NCBI GenBank assembly: GCA_026414565.1
Contig: JAOAIT010000037.1
Coordinates: 37,617 to 101,616, forward strand
DNA: 64,000 nt
Source: Verrucomicrobiia bacterium
GTDB taxonomy: Bacteria > Verrucomicrobiota > Verrucomicrobiia > Limisphaerales > Fontisphaeraceae
Direction: 5' to 3'
Part shown: positions 1 to 9,132 of the stretch, piece by piece
How the letters are laid out: each line of letters starts with the position of its first letter
Position numbering within the stretch: position 1 is the stretch's first letter
Program-made: the position numbers and the translations under genes
The notes under the pieces: model-generated
What the model was told of the DNA's origin: nothing
Seen by the model: the letters and a program-made list of their open reading frames with translations, nothing else
Databases searched by the model: none

Positions 1-557
1 TGGCGGATGGCGGTTTCCACCATCACCCGCGGGGGATGCTTGAGACTGCGGCGGGCTTCGGCCACGACCTGGGGCAGGAAGGCCATGCGGGCGATGGCGT
101 TGCTGACGTTGGTTTCCCGGGGCAGGGTGGATTGCGCCAGCACCAGATAGATGCTGTCATTGAGGTATTGGTTGTACACCCGCGGGTCCTCGGCCCAGGG
201 GTCTTGGTTTTCCATGAGCCAGAGCGTGCGTTCGAGGCTGCTGCGGAAGATTTCATAATCCACCTGGCCGTCGCGGCTGAGGGCCTGGTAATTCACGGCC
301 TGCGGCAGGGCGGCCAGCGTGGCGCGGCAGTCCTCTTTCCACCTGGCGCGCGCGGAGGGGGAAATATCGTCCAGCCGATGATCATAGCGGTGGTCCCCCA
401 ATTCGGTGGCCAGCAGGGGGCGCTGGCGCAGTTGTTCCTCCAGATGTTGGCGGAAGAAGTCCGCCAGTTTTTGATCTTCAGCCGAAGCGGCGGCGGCCCA
501 GGAAATACCGAGACAACCCAGCGCGAGCAGCCCACTTAACCAGAAACATTTTTTCAT
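1..557 (-). CDS. DUF885 family secreted protein, 3' end cut by window edge
   Basis: The reading frame opens with ATG at 557 and stays open to base 1, so only the first 185 or so residues are present. It begins with a lysine-containing hydrophobic stretch (KKCFWLSGLLALGCLGISWA) that looks like a Sec signal peptide. The text that follows (FFRQHLEEQLRQRPLLATEL, then GDHRYDHRLDDISPSARARW) is the characteristic start of the DUF885 family, exported or lipoprotein-like proteins of unknown activity that resemble metallopeptidases. The part that would hold any metal-binding motif lies outside the window, so activity cannot be judged. It is divergent from the secreted protein starting at 704, with about 145 bases between them. 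Confidence 0.75.
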   Translation of the reverse strand, partial: MKKCFWLSGLLALGCLGISWAAAASAEDQKLADFFRQHLEEQLRQRPLLATELGDHRYDHRLDDISPSARARWKEDCRATLAALPQAVNYQALSRDGQVDYEIFRSSLERTLWLMENQDPWAEDPRVYNQYLNDSIYLVLAQSTLPRETNVSNAIARMAFLPQVVAEARRSLKHPPRVMVETAIR

Positions 558-703
558 GCGTTCTGCGCCTTAATATGCGCGCCCCCCGGCAGCCCTGCCA
601 GACAAAAGCGGCGGGGAGTGCGCTGGCCTCCGCATTGCCCAGGCAGCAGGGGATGCTTTTGTTGAGACTTGCGTGGGCGGGCGGGGCCATTAAAGTCTCG
701 CTC

Positions 704-2593
704 ATGCCTGCCTCACTGCGCTCTTGCTGCAAACGGTTTTTCTTGACGGCCCTGGTTTTGTCTGCGAGCTGGCCGCTGGGCGCCCAGAGCCAGCTATCGG
801 GCCGCGTGCATCATCCGCGGTACGAGGGAGGCGAGCCGCTTTATTGCGCGGCGGTGATGGTGTTTGCCAGCCAGAAAGGGGGGCAAGCCGAGGCCCGCGG
901 TTTTCGCACGTGGGAAACTCATCCGGCGGGGTGGTATTTGATTGCAGGCCCGCCCGGGGAGTACACCGTTTGGTTCACGCAACCGGGCGGTTTTTTCCGC
1001 CCTCAGATTTTAAGCCCGGTGATCTTGCGGGATGGCGAGAAACTGGACGGGCGCGATGTGACGCCCAGTTTTGATTACGCCTGCTTTTATGAGGGGGCTT
1101 GGGACAGCCGGCCGGCCACGGAATATTATCAGGTCTTCACCGCGCGCGGGCACAGCCTGACGGCGGTGGGAATCCGGCTGGCGCATGACGGGGTGGATGG
1201 CCAGGGGCCGGGGAGCCAGACTTTGGTGGCGACGGTGCATCGGGCGGGGGCCGGCACGCCGGATCAGTGGCCGCAGGTCGGGCCGCCGGGGGTCATTCCC
1301 AAGGTGGATTGCGGGGGCGCCAAGAATTACGCCTATGCCACGGCGTGGGATTCCGGCGAGGTGCCATTAATCCCCGGGGAGAAGTACGCCATCCGGCTGC
1401 GCGCGGAAAAAGAGGGCGGCGTGATGCAGACGTTCTGGCGGACGAATACGGCGGCCGAGCCGTCGCTGTACCGCGTGGGGAAGGACGGCAGCCGCGGCTG
1501 GGGGCCGCAGCAGCTCTGGCTGGCCGTGGCCACGGATGCGGAGGGGTGGGTGATTCCCTACAACAAAAAAGTGCATCTGGCGTATCAGGAATTTGCCGGT
1601 TTCGCGCAGCGCTGGAGCCAGACGTATGTGGCCCGGGGCCGGAGCCTGGCCGGGGTGCTGCTGCATGCGGCGGTGGGCGGCGCGCAACCGCCCTTGAGCC
1701 GCCAGCGGGTGGTGGTGCGCGTGCGGCAGGGCGGGCCGGAGGGGCCGGTGGTGGGGGTGGAGAAAATTGCCATCGGCAATGGCAACTACACGGGCGATGC
1801 GTCGTGGGGCATGTTTGGCGCGGCGTACGCGCGCGGCGAAGTGCCGCTGACGCCGGGCGCCACGTATGCGCTGGAGTTTGAGAGCATCGAAAACTACGAA
1901 ACCTTGCATGGCTTTGTGAACATCAAGGGGGACGTGAGCGATGACCGCCCGGGGTTTAATCCCTACAAGAAGGTGGCGCCGGATGATTACGCGCACGGGA
2001 CGGCGTATAAATTGGGACGCGAGGCCATGCCGTTTGATCTGGATATGCAGGTGGTGGAATACCTCAGTGCCAGCGCGCCGCCGCCCGGCCCCAATCTCTT
2101 GCGGCAGGGCGACATGCAGGCGGCCGAGGGCGAGCTGCCCGCCGGCTGGACCCCCTTCAAAGTCGAGCCGGCCACGCGGCTGGTGCGGTTTGCGGATGGT
2201 CCCGCCAACACCAATTTCACGGCGCGGGTGGTGGGCGGCAGCGCGACGGGGGCGCGGGCGGATGGCGGGTTTGTGCAACAGGTAGGCGGGTTGAACCGCT
2301 TTGCGGCCTACCGGCTCACCGGCAAGATTCGTTCTTCTTGGCCGCTGGACTGGCAGCATCAAACGATGGTGGGCATTGATCCCACCGGCCAGACGGAAAA
2401 CCCGGATGCCCCCACGGTGCAATGGAGCAAAGGCCCGCTGCTGCATGGGGTATATGTGGATTACCGCAGCGAGCCGGTGCGCCCGCAAAAGGATCGGCTG
2501 AGCATCTGGTTGCGCGGGCGCACGACGATGACCAATGATTATCGGTTCACCGCCGATTTCGATGATTTCGCCTTGCGGGAGATCCTCGAATAA
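704..2593 (+). CDS. Secreted protein of unknown function with an internal duplication
   Basis: 629 residues from ATG 704. This start is preferred over 575 because it places a basic-hydrophobic signal peptide (SLRSCCKRFFLTALVLSASW) at the N-terminus with an A-Q-S cleavage region. I do not recognise the family. Two segments of about 160 residues resemble each other: TARGHSLTAVGIRL followed by GEVPLIPGEKYAIRL (about residues 142-225), and VARGRSLAGVLLHA followed by GEVPLTPGATYALEF (about 306-385). That suggests tandem beta-sandwich domains. The last 165 residues (NLLRQGDMQAAEGELPAGW onward) look like a carbohydrate-binding-module-type jelly roll. No catalytic motif is visible. It is probably exported and possibly binds glycans; that is inference only. 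The next gene, deoC, is convergent, 28 bases away. Confidence 0.7.
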   Translation: MPASLRSCCKRFFLTALVLSASWPLGAQSQLSGRVHHPRYEGGEPLYCAAVMVFASQKGGQAEARGFRTWETHPAGWYLIAGPPGEYTVWFTQPGGFFRPQILSPVILRDGEKLDGRDVTPSFDYACFYEGAWDSRPATEYYQVFTARGHSLTAVGIRLAHDGVDGQGPGSQTLVATVHRAGAGTPDQWPQVGPPGVIPKVDCGGAKNYAYATAWDSGEVPLIPGEKYAIRLRAEKEGGVMQTFWRTNTAAEPSLYRVGKDGSRGWGPQQLWLAVATDAEGWVIPYNKKVHLAYQEFAGFAQRWSQTYVARGRSLAGVLLHAAVGGAQPPLSRQRVVVRVRQGGPEGPVVGVEKIAIGNGNYTGDASWGMFGAAYARGEVPLTPGATYALEFESIENYETLHGFVNIKGDVSDDRPGFNPYKKVAPDDYAHGTAYKLGREAMPFDLDMQVVEYLSASAPPPGPNLLRQGDMQAAEGELPAGWTPFKVEPATRLVRFADGPANTNFTARVVGGSATGARADGGFVQQVGGLNRFAAYRLTGKIRSSWPLDWQHQTMVGIDPTGQTENPDAPTVQWSKGPLLHGVYVDYRSEPVRPQKDRLSIWLRGRTTMTNDYRFTADFDDFALREILE

Positions 2594-2621
2594 ACCGGCC
2601 GGGCCACGCGGGGGCTGAGGG

Positions 2622-3383
2622 TTAGTAGCCCCCGCCGCCGAGGGAGGCAGGGCCGGCGGCGGCGGCTTCGCCGGCGGCGCGCTTTTTGTATTCCTCCAAC
2701 ATGGCGGCCGAGGCGGTGGCGCCGCAACGGGTGCAACCCAGATCCCGCACGAGGATCAGTGCGTCCAAATCGCGCACGCCGCCGGCGGCTTTGACCTGCA
2801 CCTTGGGGGAGACGTGCGCGCGCATCAGGCGCAAATCATGCTCGGTGGCGCCGCGGTAGCTGTACTTGCCGTCCGGCCCCTTGACGAAGCCATAGCCGGT
2901 GCTGGTTTTGATCCAGTCCGCTCCGGCCCGTTCGCTGATCTGGCAGAGGCGGATTTTGATTTCGTCATTGGGCAGGTAATCATTTTCAAAGATGACCTTG
3001 ACCTTGGCGCCGTGGGCGTGGGCTTCTTCACACACGGCGCGGATGTCAGCCTCCACATAGTCCCAGTCGCCGCTGAGGGCCTTGCCGATGTTGATGACCA
3101 TGTCAATTTCCACCGCGCCATCCTGGCAGGCCACGCGGGTTTCGTAACGTTTGACCTCGGTGGCGCTGTTGCCGTGGGGGAAGGCCACCACGGCACCGAC
3201 TTTGACGCCGGTGCCGCGGAGCAGCTCGGCGGCGCGTTTGACGAAATAAGGTTTGACGCAGACGGAGGCCACGCGATAACGGGCCGCCAGCCGGCAGCCT
3301 TCCTCCATTTCCTGATCCGTGAAGGTGGGATGCAGCAGGGAGTGATCCAGCATCCCGGCCAGCTCTTCATAAGAGTATTGCAT
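2622..3383 (-). CDS. deoC: Deoxyribose-phosphate aldolase
   Basis: DeoC (EC 4.1.2.4) reversibly cleaves 2-deoxy-D-ribose 5-phosphate into glyceraldehyde 3-phosphate and acetaldehyde in deoxynucleoside breakdown. It is a cytosolic TIM barrel. The 253-residue frame shows the Schiff-base lysine in IKTSTGYG (about K158), the second catalytic lysine in VKAAGGVRD (about K198) and the conserved EIDMVINIG strand near residue 93. ATG 3383 ([10 protein letters not shown]) is taken as the start; an in-frame upstream start at 3413 would add ten residues not expected in the family. The C-terminus has a Gly/Ala-rich tail ([13 protein letters not shown]) of no known role. It is transcribed away from infA. 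Confidence 0.93.
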   Translation of the reverse strand: MQYSYEELAGMLDHSLLHPTFTDQEMEEGCRLAARYRVASVCVKPYFVKRAAELLRGTGVKVGAVVAFPHGNSATEVKRYETRVACQDGAVEIDMVINIGKALSGDWDYVEADIRAVCEEAHAHGAKVKVIFENDYLPNDEIKIRLCQISERAGADWIKTSTGYGFVKGPDGKYSYRGATEHDLRLMRAHVSPKVQVKAAGGVRDLDALILVRDLGCTRCGATASAAMLEEYKKRAAGEAAAAGPASLGGGGY

Positions 3384-3543
3384 GGCGGCAGTCTGCCAGA
3401 AGATCCCGCGCAAGGCGAGTGAGGATTGCCCGGGCGAAAATTCCGGCGCCCGGCTATCGGAAGCCCAAGGGATTCAGGGATGGCGGGCGCGGTGTCCGGT
3501 TTCCAAAAAGTGCTTGCAATTATTGGGCAGGCGGACAGATTAG

Positions 3544-3585
3544 GCACCCTGATAAGGGTGCGGCGTCCGCAAGGGCGGACGTTGC
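3544..3585 (+). promoter_or_regulatory. Two tandem RNA hairpins in the infA leader
   Basis: The first stem pairs 3544-3550 (gcaccct) with 3555-3561 (agggtgc), a perfect 7 bp stem with loop gata. The second pairs 3560-3570 with 3575-3585, 11 bp including two G-U pairs, with loop aagg. The two share two bases, so they compete at their junction. They end 25 bases before the GTG start of infA and there is no T-run, so they look like a leader or attenuator structure rather than a terminator. The role is inferred from position only. Confidence 0.45.
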
Positions 3586-3610
3586 CAGAAAGTGGATTAC
3601 TGCCAACAAC

Positions 3611-3832
3611 GTGTCGAAAGAAGAACCGATTGAATTTGACGGCCGGGTGACGCAAGTGCTCCCGGGGACAATGTTTCGCGTGGCCCTGCCCACCGGGCAC
3701 GAGGTGCTGGCGCATATTTCGGGCAAAATGCGCAAGAACTTCATCCGCATCAGCGTGGGCGACAAGGTGCGGGTGCAGATGTCGCCCTATGATTTGGGCA
3801 AGGCCCGGATCACCTACCGCATCAATCAGTAG
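3611..3832 (+). CDS. infA: Translation initiation factor IF-1
   Basis: 73 residues, the usual IF-1 length, forming a single S1-like OB fold that binds the 30S A site during initiation. Diagnostic text includes [37 protein letters not shown] and [20 protein letters not shown]. The start is the GTG at 3611 (VSKEEPIEF). The frame is open further upstream, but those residues are unrelated to IF-1. No strong Shine-Dalgarno precedes the GTG, and two hairpins lie just upstream, so translation may be structure-controlled. It stands alone rather than in a ribosomal protein operon, and is convergent with nnr. Confidence 0.93.
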   Translation: MSKEEPIEFDGRVTQVLPGTMFRVALPTGHEVLAHISGKMRKNFIRISVGDKVRVQMSPYDLGKARITYRINQ

Positions 3833-3870
3833 GTGGCGGGGCTGTTAAGGGCCGCATGGCCCGCGAAGGT

Positions 3871-5301
3871 TCAGGCGGGGCGGCCGGTTTCCGTTTTTCC
3901 CAGCTCTTCGAGCAAGTCCTCCATGGTCCACGCGCCGCCGCGTTGCTGCAGGCGGTCGGCGGCGGCGCCATGCTCCCAGACTGCATAGCGAATGGCCGTC
4001 ATGGCCCGCGCGGCGAGGGTCGGCTGGGCCAGCCAGCCGGCAAGGTATCCTGCCAGCACATCGCCGGCGCCGCCTTGCGCCAGATGCGGGTTGCCGGTGG
4101 GGTTAAGGAAAGTGCCGGTTTTGTGTTCGTGCACCACCGTCAGGCGGCCTTTGAGGACGATGTGGCAGCCGGGGAATTTTTCGTTCAGGGCCTGCACGGC
4201 CGCGCAGCGATCCCGGAGAATGTCGGCCACGGAGCATTGCAAGAGACGCGCCGCCTCGCCCGGATGAGGGGTCATCACCCGCAGGCCGGCAGCGGGGCCG
4301 GGCTCCAGCATGTCCAGGGCGCTGGCGTCGGCCACGACGGGGCCGGGGAATTCGCGCCACAAGGCGATGAGCGCCGGCTTGAGTTCCTGATGGTGCAAGG
4401 CGCCGGCCAAACCGGGGCCGAGCAGCCAGGCATCGCATGCTTTTTGCTCGAAGGTGTGCGGCGTCCAGACGCAAACCATGGGCGCGCGCAACTGCGAGGC
4501 AATCGGGATGTAGGTGCCTTCCATGGTGGCCACGGTGATCAGGCCGGGCTGGGCTTTTTGCGCTCCCAGGGCGGCCAGCACGGCCGCGCCGTGATAGCCG
4601 GCGCTGCCGGCCACCAGGCCCAGGTGGCCAAAGGTGCCTTTGTGTCCCGCCACCGGCCGGCGCGGGGGGAAATGGCGGAAATCTTCGGGCAGGGTCCATT
4701 GCACGCGGTGGCTGAAGGGACAGGGGATCAAACCAATGTCGGGCGCGACCCAGAGGCGGCCGGTGAATTCCGCCGCCTCTGGTGCGAGCAGTCCCCATTT
4801 GGGAGCGCCAAAGGTGACGGTGAGGGTGGCGCGCACGGCGGCGCCGAGGGGCTGTGCGGTATCGGCGTCCAGGCCGCTTGGCACATCCACGGCGGCCACG
4901 GGCCAGCCGGAGGCATTGATCTCCTCCACCAGCGCCCGCCAGGCATCACCGAGGGGGCGATTAAGGCCAATGCCAAACAAACCGTCCACGATCCAACCCG
5001 GGGTGGCGGCATGCCGTGCAAGGTGGGCTTTGAGTTCCGGCAGGGCGGCGGCGGGATCGTGCACATTAAGCAGGATCACTTGCTCGCGCGGAAAACATTC
5101 CGCCGCAGCTCGGGCGTCGTCGCCGTTGTGGCCACGTCCGGCAAGGATGAGGAGGGGTTGCGGGGGTTGCCACCAGTGCTTCAACTCGGCGGCGAAGGCA
5201 GTGCCGGCCTGGCGAATGACGTCCGTTTCCGAGCGGCCGGCGGCCCAGGTTTGGTTTTCCCACTCCCGCATCTGCGCAATGGAAATGACAGGCACTGGCA
5301 T
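3871..5301 (-). CDS. nnr: Bifunctional NAD(P)H-hydrate epimerase / ADP-dependent NAD(P)H-hydrate dehydratase
   Basis: This 476-residue enzyme repairs hydrated NAD(P)H. The N-terminal YjeF-like epimerase domain (about 1-210) interconverts R- and S-NADHX. The C-terminal ribokinase-like domain (about 225-470) dehydrates S-NADHX using ADP. Visible motifs are GRGHNGDDARAAAE in the epimerase, where most homologues read GNNGGDG or GHNGGD, then VDGLFGIGL and AVDVPSGLDAD, and GHKGTFGHLGLVAGSAGYHG at the domain start. The C-terminal nucleotide site is TPHPGEAARLL followed by GNPHLAQGGAGDVLAGYLAG. It is monocistronic as far as visible, with 174 bases of featureless spacer upstream. Confidence 0.92.
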   Translation of the reverse strand: MPVPVISIAQMREWENQTWAAGRSETDVIRQAGTAFAAELKHWWQPPQPLLILAGRGHNGDDARAAAECFPREQVILLNVHDPAAALPELKAHLARHAATPGWIVDGLFGIGLNRPLGDAWRALVEEINASGWPVAAVDVPSGLDADTAQPLGAAVRATLTVTFGAPKWGLLAPEAAEFTGRLWVAPDIGLIPCPFSHRVQWTLPEDFRHFPPRRPVAGHKGTFGHLGLVAGSAGYHGAAVLAALGAQKAQPGLITVATMEGTYIPIASQLRAPMVCVWTPHTFEQKACDAWLLGPGLAGALHHQELKPALIALWREFPGPVVADASALDMLEPGPAAGLRVMTPHPGEAARLLQCSVADILRDRCAAVQALNEKFPGCHIVLKGRLTVVHEHKTGTFLNPTGNPHLAQGGAGDVLAGYLAGWLAQPTLAARAMTAIRYAVWEHGAAADRLQQRGGAWTMEDLLEELGKTETGRPA

Positions 5302-5475
5302 GAAGGGGATTGTAACTGCCGGGGGACGGGTGACAACCTCCGAGTCGCAGGGAAGTAGGGGGCTGCCGGGCTGGTGGCGGGTGTTTGGCGGGCAAGAGGC
5401 TGGGGCCGGCGCGGGACGAAACTCCTGTGCATGGGCCGGGGTGCAGGCGGCGCGGGGAGACTTTGGGGTGGGCGG

Positions 5476-7683
5476 TTAAAACCGCAAGGTGACCACCACT
5501 TTGCAGGAGATTTCGCTCCACTGGCGGGAGAGGCGCCATTCCTCGACGGCCATGCCCTGGTTGAAGACGAGGTAGGCGTCGCAACCGGGGCGGAAGGTCC
5601 AGCGGAGGCGGCTGTTCCAGCCGGCGGAGCGGGTTTGGTTTTCGTATTGCACGAGGTTGTTCCAGGAGAGGTTGGGGGTGAAGGTCAGGTTGAGGCGCAG
5701 GCCGGCCAGGCGCGCATCAAAGTCGCCACTGGGCAGGCGGACCCGGCGGAGCTGATAATTCAGGCCCCACAGCCAGTGACTGGAGGGGCGCCAGTTCAAC
5801 TCGGTGAGATAGTCCTGGCGCGTGCCGTGGTAATAGTCGCCGTGGCGATAATTGAAGAACCAGCTCAGGGGGCGGGCCTCGCTGGTGCGGAGGAAGGTGC
5901 GGAAGCCGCCCCAACCGTAATCGTCGGCCGGGATCCAGACGCCGGGCCACATCTCGAAAGGCGCGTCCACCACGTCGCGGTTGAGTGAGTATTCCATGTA
6001 CCACGTGTCGCCGGCGGGGGTGGTGAGCATCAGGTAGGGCAGGTCATAATCTTCCTCAATCAACCGGCCGCTGGTATCGGTGGCCCAAGTGGGCCGCACG
6101 CCCAGGGATATCGAGCGCAGCGCGCGGGTGTTGAGCCGCCAGACATAACGGGAGCCCAGGATGTACTGGCGAATGTCCCGCCGGGAAACGAAGCCGAGGG
6201 CGGGGTCGAAGCGGGCGTCCACCTGGCGGAAGATGGCCTCCGCCTCCAGCGGCTCATTGGGGAAATCCAATTTGAACCCCCAGGCCAGGCCGCGGCCGCC
6301 TTTGGCGTCGGAGTCGCTCATGAGCAGGAAGGCGTGGCCCAGCAACTGGCGGTTGCCGGGCAGGCGGCTGTTGAGATAATTGAAGTCCGCGCCCACCACG
6401 GTGTTATCGCCGCGCTGGCGGGGATCGCCGTGGGTCAACAGCAATCCCACGTTGGACTCTTCAAAGACCAGTTGGGAGAGGCGGGCGACGGTGAGATTTT
6501 TGGAGGGCACATCCCGATAGGCCTCCTGCTGGACATTGAGCAGTCCAAGGGTGGTGCCATTGAGCCGCCCGGTGAGTCGCGCCCCGCCCAGCAAATCCAC
6601 CGGCATGCCATCCTCCGCCAGACCGATGCGGCGTGAGTAAAACGGCAGGGGCGAGTAGGTGAGGCCGCCGAAGCGCCATACCGAGGCGTCCTGCAAAAAG
6701 AAATCGCGCTTTTCCGGGAAGAACAACGGAAAGCGGGTGAGATTGACCACCCGCTCATCCACCTCCGCCTCGGCAAAATCGGTGTTCAAGGTGCCCTGGA
6801 GCTTGAGCATGGGGGTGATTTGGTAAGTGACGTCCAGGCCGGGGCGGAATTCCCATTGTTGCCGGGCATTGAGGCGGTCATCGCGGAATTTGCCGCTGGC
6901 GAAGGGCCGCAGCTCCAGGCCTTTGCCCTGGCGGAGTTTTTCGAGGCCCTGGATTTGTCCAAAATCGGCCAGCGTGGTCATGGCCTTGGCCGGGCTGAGG
7001 GCGGTCCAGCGGACGATTTCCTGTTTGCGGCGGATGACGCGCTCGAAGTTGCAGCCCCAGGCGTTGGTTTGGGGATCAAAGCCCAGGCTGCGGAAGGGGA
7101 TGGCCAGCTCGGCCGTCCAGCCGTGTTCGTCCACCCGGGCGTGGGCATGCCAGAGGGTGTCCCAGGATTTGTTGGCCACGCTGAAATTTTCGATCAGGCC
7201 TTCGGCGCGGACGCCCGCCGGATTGACCATGAAGTAGCAGCCCTCGCGCTGGCGGTTGAACGAGTCCAGCGCCACCATGAAATAATCGTCGCTGCGGAGG
7301 TTGGCGTCGTGCTGCATTTGTTTGGCCAGAATGGACTGGGGCTGGGAATCATAACAGCGGACGCCGATGTAAAGGTAATCGCGGGTGAACAGCAGCCGCA
7401 CCTCGGTGGTCTCGGAAGGAGGCGCCCCTTCGACGGGCAGGACTTGCGTAAAATTGGTGAAGGCCGGGGCTTTGGCCCAACAGGCATCATTCAGCCGGCC
7501 GTCCATCTCGGGCGGGTGCTCCGTGAAGGTGACTGGCCAGAGGGCGGTGGAAGGAGGCAGCGGGGGGGGCGCAAGCGCCGTCTCCTGCGCGGGAAGAAAC
7601 GGGCAGAAAAGTCCCAGGACGGCGGCCGCAAAAAACCGCCGTGTGGCTTGCCGGACGTAGGACCATGCCTGGGTTGCTTCCAC
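5476..7683 (-). CDS. Outer-membrane CBM9-like/DUF5916 protein
   Basis: 735 residues. The N-terminus has a signal-peptide-like segment (RRFFAAAVLGLFCPFLPAQE). Residues about 50-235 form a CBM9-like sandwich (PPEMDGRLNDACWAKAPAF, then LYIGVRCYDS, then GWTAELAIPFRSLGF). From about 240 comes the DUF5916 region with its hallmark FPLFFPEKRDFFLQDASVW. The remainder consists of alternating aromatic strands ending KVVVTLRF, as in an outer-membrane beta-barrel with a C-terminal Phe. Family members accompany carbohydrate-active or peptidase systems, but the function is unproven. The start is GTG 7683; no Shine-Dalgarno is obvious, so the exact start is uncertain. The FIST gene lies upstream on the same strand, 117 bases away. 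Confidence 0.85.
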   Translation of the reverse strand: MEATQAWSYVRQATRRFFAAAVLGLFCPFLPAQETALAPPPLPPSTALWPVTFTEHPPEMDGRLNDACWAKAPAFTNFTQVLPVEGAPPSETTEVRLLFTRDYLYIGVRCYDSQPQSILAKQMQHDANLRSDDYFMVALDSFNRQREGCYFMVNPAGVRAEGLIENFSVANKSWDTLWHAHARVDEHGWTAELAIPFRSLGFDPQTNAWGCNFERVIRRKQEIVRWTALSPAKAMTTLADFGQIQGLEKLRQGKGLELRPFASGKFRDDRLNARQQWEFRPGLDVTYQITPMLKLQGTLNTDFAEAEVDERVVNLTRFPLFFPEKRDFFLQDASVWRFGGLTYSPLPFYSRRIGLAEDGMPVDLLGGARLTGRLNGTTLGLLNVQQEAYRDVPSKNLTVARLSQLVFEESNVGLLLTHGDPRQRGDNTVVGADFNYLNSRLPGNRQLLGHAFLLMSDSDAKGGRGLAWGFKLDFPNEPLEAEAIFRQVDARFDPALGFVSRRDIRQYILGSRYVWRLNTRALRSISLGVRPTWATDTSGRLIEEDYDLPYLMLTTPAGDTWYMEYSLNRDVVDAPFEMWPGVWIPADDYGWGGFRTFLRTSEARPLSWFFNYRHGDYYHGTRQDYLTELNWRPSSHWLWGLNYQLRRVRLPSGDFDARLAGLRLNLTFTPNLSWNNLVQYENQTRSAGWNSRLRWTFRPGCDAYLVFNQGMAVEEWRLSRQWSEISCKVVVTLRF

Positions 7684-7800
7684 ACTGTTTCATGGCGAGC
7701 TTCCCGGCGGGAATGGTACGCCGGGATGGGCGGCCATGATGCAGTCTTATTAGACGCAGCAGCTTAGAAGCCTATTTAATCGAAAACCGGCCGGGGGGAT

Positions 7801-8970
7801 TCAGATTACATTCATGAACACCCCAACGGAGGCGGTGTAACCATGAAGGTAGTTGCGGGAGCCAACGGGGCCAATTTCGCCGTTGCAGAAGAAGCCGGAA
7901 ACGCCGAGCGGCCCGAGGTATTTCTGGACCAGGTTGGCATCGTGGTCCGGGGCGCCGAACAGCCCCATGCCGCGGCCGTTGCAGGCAAACAAACAGCCGC
8001 CATAGAAAGTGTGGCCGCGCCACTTTTCCTGGGCCTGGGTGAGCAGGGTTACCATGTCTTCGGTGGCGGCCTCGGCGTCGCGGCGCTGAAATTGAATGGT
8101 CTGGCCGGTGCGCGGCCAGGCGCCCACCGCCAGCGCGCCGGAATTGGGATCGCCACCGAGCAGGTTGCGGATGAGGAAATCCCCCCGCTGGAATTGCTCC
8201 ACATATTCGCTCATGGCCAGGCCGATGAATAAATTGCCGCGGGCCTTGCGCTGCTCTTCAAGGTCCAGGGAGTGGAAGGTGTCCAGCAGGACTTTGTAGG
8301 CGGGGCGGTTGCCGATTTGCCGGATGAAATTGCGCTCGCTTTGGGTGATGGTCCACGGCTCGCCGATGGGGGTGCAGCCCTGGGAGACCACCGCCCCCAG
8401 GCGCACGGCGCTGCCCACGGAGATCACCACGGCGCCATCATCAAACGCCTGGTGGTTCAAGTAAACCTGCGTGCTGCGCAGGGAGGGCGTGCCGCTGGCC
8501 AGGCCGCCAACCATGGGCAGGGCGGGGTAGGCCTCATTCCATTGTTTGAGCCAGGTTTCGGCGTCGAACGTGTAAGGATCAGCAAAGACCAGCCAGCCAT
8601 TGGTCTGCTCGCAGCCGATGCCGGTTTCCGCATACCAGTAGGAGCGGTTGGCGGCTTCAAGGACCTGCGCCTGGGTCAGGTGAAATGCCCGCAGTTGGGC
8701 CTCCGGGAGGTGGTACAATCCCAGCACGGCGCCGGGGGTGTCTTCGAATTCACGGGCGCCGGCGATCAGTCCCATGCCGCTGCAACCGGCCAGCAGCGGC
8801 ACGCGGGCATGGACCTGGATGATTTCCAGGGCTTCGGCCGCGTGCTCGGCCCAGTCCGGGCTGAAAAACACCAGGCCCAGCGAGGGCGGGCGGCGCAGTT
8901 GCTGGCGCAGCTCTTCCGCCCACGCGGCCAGGCGGAGCTCTTCGTAGCGCCCCGGAAAGAAGGCCGCCAT
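7801..8970 (-). CDS. FIST-domain (FIST_N/FIST_C) sensory protein
   Basis: 389 residues from ATG 8970 (MAAFFPGRYEELRLAAWAEE). FIST domains are ligand-sensing modules, suggested to bind small molecules such as amino acids. This protein has only the FIST_N part (SLGLVFFSPDWAEHAAEAL, then PLLAGCSGMGLIAG) and the FIST_C part (LFIGLAMSEY, GDFLIRNLLGGDP, FYGGCLFACNGRG, then GFFCNGEIGPVGSRNYLHGY). No signal peptide or output domain is fused, so it is a stand-alone cytosolic FIST protein. An in-frame GTG eight codons upstream is possible. The frame stays open far upstream, but that stretch is the antisense of the arabinofuranosidase gene and is not coding. Confidence 0.88.
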   Translation of the reverse strand: MAAFFPGRYEELRLAAWAEELRQQLRRPPSLGLVFFSPDWAEHAAEALEIIQVHARVPLLAGCSGMGLIAGAREFEDTPGAVLGLYHLPEAQLRAFHLTQAQVLEAANRSYWYAETGIGCEQTNGWLVFADPYTFDAETWLKQWNEAYPALPMVGGLASGTPSLRSTQVYLNHQAFDDGAVVISVGSAVRLGAVVSQGCTPIGEPWTITQSERNFIRQIGNRPAYKVLLDTFHSLDLEEQRKARGNLFIGLAMSEYVEQFQRGDFLIRNLLGGDPNSGALAVGAWPRTGQTIQFQRRDAEAATEDMVTLLTQAQEKWRGHTFYGGCLFACNGRGMGLFGAPDHDANLVQKYLGPLGVSGFFCNGEIGPVGSRNYLHGYTASVGVFMNVI

Positions 8971-9132
8971 GGAAAACTCATTACGCACGCTCCAAGATAA
9001 TCCGTGGCGGGCGGAGGGGCAAATGGGGAGGTGCATCTTCCCTGGCGCCGGGGGATGGGCGGGGGCCGAGGGGGGGGTGTCCTCCAAACATGTGACATTG
9101 CCACGCGTGGTGGCCGTGATAAATTGGCCGGC

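Noticed and set aside
3856..5358. 500-codon plus-strand frame over nnr
   Set aside because: It is antisense to a complete two-domain nnr gene and has no recognisable domain.
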